Assembly (NCBI RefSeq): GCF_022271405.1
Contig: NZ_JAJNAL010000019.1
Coordinates: 1-64,000 of the forward strand
Length of the DNA stretch: 64,000 nucleotides
From: Rhodopseudomonas infernalis
Lineage (GTDB): Bacteria > Pseudomonadota > Alphaproteobacteria > Rhizobiales > Xanthobacteraceae
Reading direction: 5' to 3'
The position numbers and the translations under genes are program-made. Shown here piece by piece: positions 61,878-64,000 of this stretch. Each line of letters begins with the position of its first letter. The first letter of the stretch is position 1. The notes beneath the pieces are model-generated. The model made no database searches. It was not told where the DNA came from and worked only from the letters and a program-made list of their open reading frames with translations.

Positions 61878-63419
61878 ATGACCAAAAACATTGTGATTTA
61901 TTCTGATGGGACCGGCCAGGACGGCGGAGCTCGACCTGAGCAGCGCACCAGCAACATTTACAAAATGTACCGCATTTCGCGGGATCACGCCGAAACCGGA
62001 ATCGATCCTGCAAAGCAGGTGGTCTTTTACGATGCCGGACTGGGAACGGACATTGGCGCCACGGCTATCACCGCCCCGGTTCGTTTCGTTCAAAAGCTGC
62101 TCGGGTCCGTCACCGGCGCTGGCATCAAGCGCAACATCGCGGACTGCTACGAATTCATCATCAACCATTATGAGCCGGGAGACAGGATCTTCCTGTTCGG
62201 CTTCAGTCGCGGCGCCTACACGGTCCGTAGCTTGGCCAATCTGCTGATGCTGTGCGGCGTGCCCAGCCACAGTGCCGCCGGCGGCCCGTTACGCTTCCGC
62301 AAAACCTCCAAAGATATTGCCAAAGAGGCCGTCGACACCGTGTTGGAGCACGGCGCGGGGCACCCACGCGCCGAATTTGAGGCCGAACGGTTCGAATTGG
62401 CAAGGCGCTTCCAGGCTAAGTACGGGTCCGGAGACGGTTCCGACTCTAACGTGGCTCCATACTTCATCGGTGTCTTTGATACGGTAGCCGCGTTGGGAGC
62501 GAAGGGCCTGCGGTACTTCGTTATCCAAGCCGGTCTTGCAGCTGGTGTTGCGGCCACCGCTTTCATGGGCGGCCTCCTTCTGTCGATTGCCATGGCCTTG
62601 CTATGCTCATGGTGGTTCGACGCCGGGTTCATGCTGACCGGCTTCATCTCGCAGCTCTCCATCGTCGCTGGTGCGCTCGGTGCTTTCTGGTACTGGCAAA
62701 ACAAGTCGACGACGAAGACTATTTCGAACTACCCGAAAGCTGGTGAGTCGCGCTCCCACAAGGCGATCTGGAAGGGCGACAACTTCGATCGCCTGCTGAG
62801 CCGCCACGTCGCCTTTGCCCGTTCCGCGAATGCCATAGACGAGATCCGGAGGGACTTCGATCGCGTTGGCTGGGGTGGACGCGACGAGGGCGCACCACAA
62901 TTCCCCGGGCACGAACGGTTCAAGCAATGGTGGTTCTCGGGAAACCACTCAGACATCGGCGGCTCCTATCCAGAGCCCGAGTCGCGTCTTTCGGATATCG
63001 CCCTGGAGTGGATGTGTCGGGAAGCCATTTCGGTGCCCGACGGCCTGCTCACCGGACCGATTATCGTCGACGGAATGAAGATGGACGGCACCGGCGACGT
63101 CGGTCAGGCGCTGAATCTATATCCTGACGCCGGAGGTGTTCAGCATTGCGAGGTCGCGGGCATGCGGGACGCGATCGACGGATTGTCCGAAATGCTGCCG
63201 AATTGGTCGTGGCTGCGGGGCCTGCTGGCCGGTCGCAACTGGCCTACTAAATTGCGCGATATTGGCAACGCGTCGAAAGTCCACCCGACCGTCGCATGGC
63301 GTTTTGAGCTAACGACCGTCGTACAGTGCGCGGCCGGAACCTCTCCCTACCGCCCTGAAGCGCTCCGCGGGCATGACGAGTTCAAGCGCTACTATCCGAC
63401 TGAAGGGAGCGCATCGTGA
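61878..63419 (+). CDS. DUF2235/Tle1-like alpha/beta hydrolase with membrane helices, CBASS-type effector candidate
   Basis: 513 residues from the ATG at 61878 (GGGGGA 8 bases upstream). The DUF2235 lipase signature is complete: N-terminal IVIYSDGTGQD, nucleophile Ser110 in LFGFSRGAYTVRS, FDTVAALG at 200-207, and NHSDIGG at 356-362 with acid Asp359. Two or three hydrophobic helices (about 213-246 and 250-272) are inserted in the middle, so it may lodge in the inner membrane. Relatives in type VI secretion are phospholipases. The next gene is a CD-NTase, overlapping it by 4 bp. Family knowledge plus position suggest that it hydrolyses lipid when a cyclic nucleotide made by the CD-NTase binds it. 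No secretion-system gene is seen here. Confidence 0.85.
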   Translation: MTKNIVIYSDGTGQDGGARPEQRTSNIYKMYRISRDHAETGIDPAKQVVFYDAGLGTDIGATAITAPVRFVQKLLGSVTGAGIKRNIADCYEFIINHYEPGDRIFLFGFSRGAYTVRSLANLLMLCGVPSHSAAGGPLRFRKTSKDIAKEAVDTVLEHGAGHPRAEFEAERFELARRFQAKYGSGDGSDSNVAPYFIGVFDTVAALGAKGLRYFVIQAGLAAGVAATAFMGGLLLSIAMALLCSWWFDAGFMLTGFISQLSIVAGALGAFWYWQNKSTTKTISNYPKAGESRSHKAIWKGDNFDRLLSRHVAFARSANAIDEIRRDFDRVGWGGRDEGAPQFPGHERFKQWWFSGNHSDIGGSYPEPESRLSDIALEWMCREAISVPDGLLTGPIIVDGMKMDGTGDVGQALNLYPDAGGVQHCEVAGMRDAIDGLSEMLPNWSWLRGLLAGRNWPTKLRDIGNASKVHPTVAWRFELTTVVQCAAGTSPYRPEALRGHDEFKRYYPTEGSAS

Positions 63420-64000
63420 AGCTCGTTTCACTTTTCGACGATTTCCTGAAGGATACGGTCAACCTCAACAAGACAAGGATCGACCTCCTGGACGCCAGCA
63501 TCCCTGCGCTCAAGTCATTCGTCCGGGAATCCGACTGGAAGCCCAAGGTCCGCACCTTCGTCGAGCAGGGTTCATGGGCCCACCAGACCATCATCCGACC
63601 TGTCGACGGTGGAGAGTTCGACGCCGATCTGCTTGTGATGGTTGACAAGGTCGACGGCTGGACTGCCGCGGAGTACGTGAACAGCCTCGGTCGCGTCTTT
63701 TCTGGCAGCAAGGCGTATGGGGACAAGACGAAGACGTGGGACTACTGCGTCACCATCACATATGCCGGAGATCGCCGGGTCGACCTAGCTCCCTGCGTTG
63801 TCGGCCGCCTGTACGAAGGAAGCCTGGAGGTGTGCAATCGCAGGGGAACCTTCGAACTCACGTCGCCGATCGAGTACACGGAATGGATGAAGGAGCGGAA
63901 CGCGTACTCCGGCAACAATTCCTTCCGCAAGGTGACACGGCTGGTCAAGTACCTTCGCGACATCAAGCATACCTTCACTTGTCCTTCGGTCCTGCTTACG
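63416..64000 (+). CDS. CD-NTase (cGAS/DncV-like nucleotidyltransferase), cut by the window end
   Basis: 195 residues visible, no stop before the window end. It starts at the GTG at 63416, overlapping the lipase stop as GTGA. Motifs of the SMODS family: QGSWAHQT at 51-58 for the nucleotide loop, metal Asp69 and Asp71 in GGEFDADLLVMV, and the third Asp at 123 in RRVDLAPCVVG. These catalytic residues are all present. By family it makes a cyclic di- or trinucleotide or an oligonucleotide on phage infection. The gene order effector then cyclase is the usual one in CBASS. Downstream genes that would show a HORMA/TRIP13 or E1/E2/JAB type lie outside the window. Confidence 0.88.
   Translation, partial: MKLVSLFDDFLKDTVNLNKTRIDLLDASIPALKSFVRESDWKPKVRTFVEQGSWAHQTIIRPVDGGEFDADLLVMVDKVDGWTAAEYVNSLGRVFSGSKAYGDKTKTWDYCVTITYAGDRRVDLAPCVVGRLYEGSLEVCNRRGTFELTSPIEYTEWMKERNAYSGNNSFRKVTRLVKYLRDIKHTFTCPSVLLT

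Noticed and set aside
61878-63419. Lipase as a type VI secretion effector with immunity gene
   Set aside because: No VgrG, Hcp, PAAR or immunity-like gene nearby; it is coupled to a CD-NTase instead.

Overview
The window is GC-rich alphaproteobacterial DNA. It most resembles Rhodopseudomonas palustris or a close relative in the Bradyrhizobium/Nitrobacter group. The evidence is the RegS/RegR redox two-component pair fused onto a cyoABCD-surf1 quinol oxidase cluster, palindromic repeats of a kind common in that group, and many FixJ-type regulators. The species call is inference; no rRNA or other marker gene is present.

Layout. 1-19.8 kb looks like ordinary chromosome: an amino-acid-type substrate-binding protein, an S41 C-terminal processing protease, a tightly overlapping minus-strand cluster cyoA-cyoB-cyoC-cyoD-surf1-regS-regR, an MHS-type MFS transporter, a YhaN/YhaO (SbcC/SbcD-like) DNA-repair pair, a beta-oxidation-type dehydrogenase, an APH-fold phosphotransferase, a GNAT acetyltransferase and a UBP-type zinc-finger protein. 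At 19,890-19,909 lies the 3' end of a tRNA-Ser (minus strand) with no tRNA body. A tyrosine recombinase starts 97 bp further on, followed by an unrecognised 357-residue protein, so foreign DNA begins at about 19.9 kb.

22.9-47.3 kb is accessory metabolism and regulation. It holds an AraC-regulator/efflux pump (EmrAB type)/NDH-2-like oxidoreductase/SDR/metallo-hydrolase block, two histidine kinase plus FixJ-type regulator sets, a second AraC regulator, a run of small redox and hydrolase genes (SDR, cupin, NAD-binding protein, alpha/beta hydrolases, AhpD-like protein, cytochrome P460), an ABC-F ATPase, and an aldehyde dehydrogenase. Beside the dehydrogenase is a broken 2-keto-4-pentenoate hydratase gene.

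A second integrative element begins at about 47.75 kb, apparently inside that hydratase gene. It runs to the right end of the window with no second boundary visible. It carries a divergent tyrosine recombinase, a 636-bp control region with five copies of AGTCGGAAYG, a protein with an N-terminal HTH and four tandem winged-helix-like repeats, a probable excisionase, a DEDDh exonuclease, a soluble AAA plus M41-peptidase protein, a GIY-YIG protein and a small RHH-like protein with a palindromic operator candidate. At the right end is a probable anti-phage locus: a MarR-like regulator, an intact eukaryotic-type protein kinase and a TPR protein on one strand. Divergent from these, across a palindromic operator candidate, are a DUF2235/Tle1-like membrane lipase and a CD-NTase (cGAS/DncV-like) cut off by the window end. 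The lipase-CD-NTase pair has the layout of a CBASS effector and cyclase. Its pairing with a kinase-TPR module under a MarR switch is the strongest candidate here for an undescribed system.
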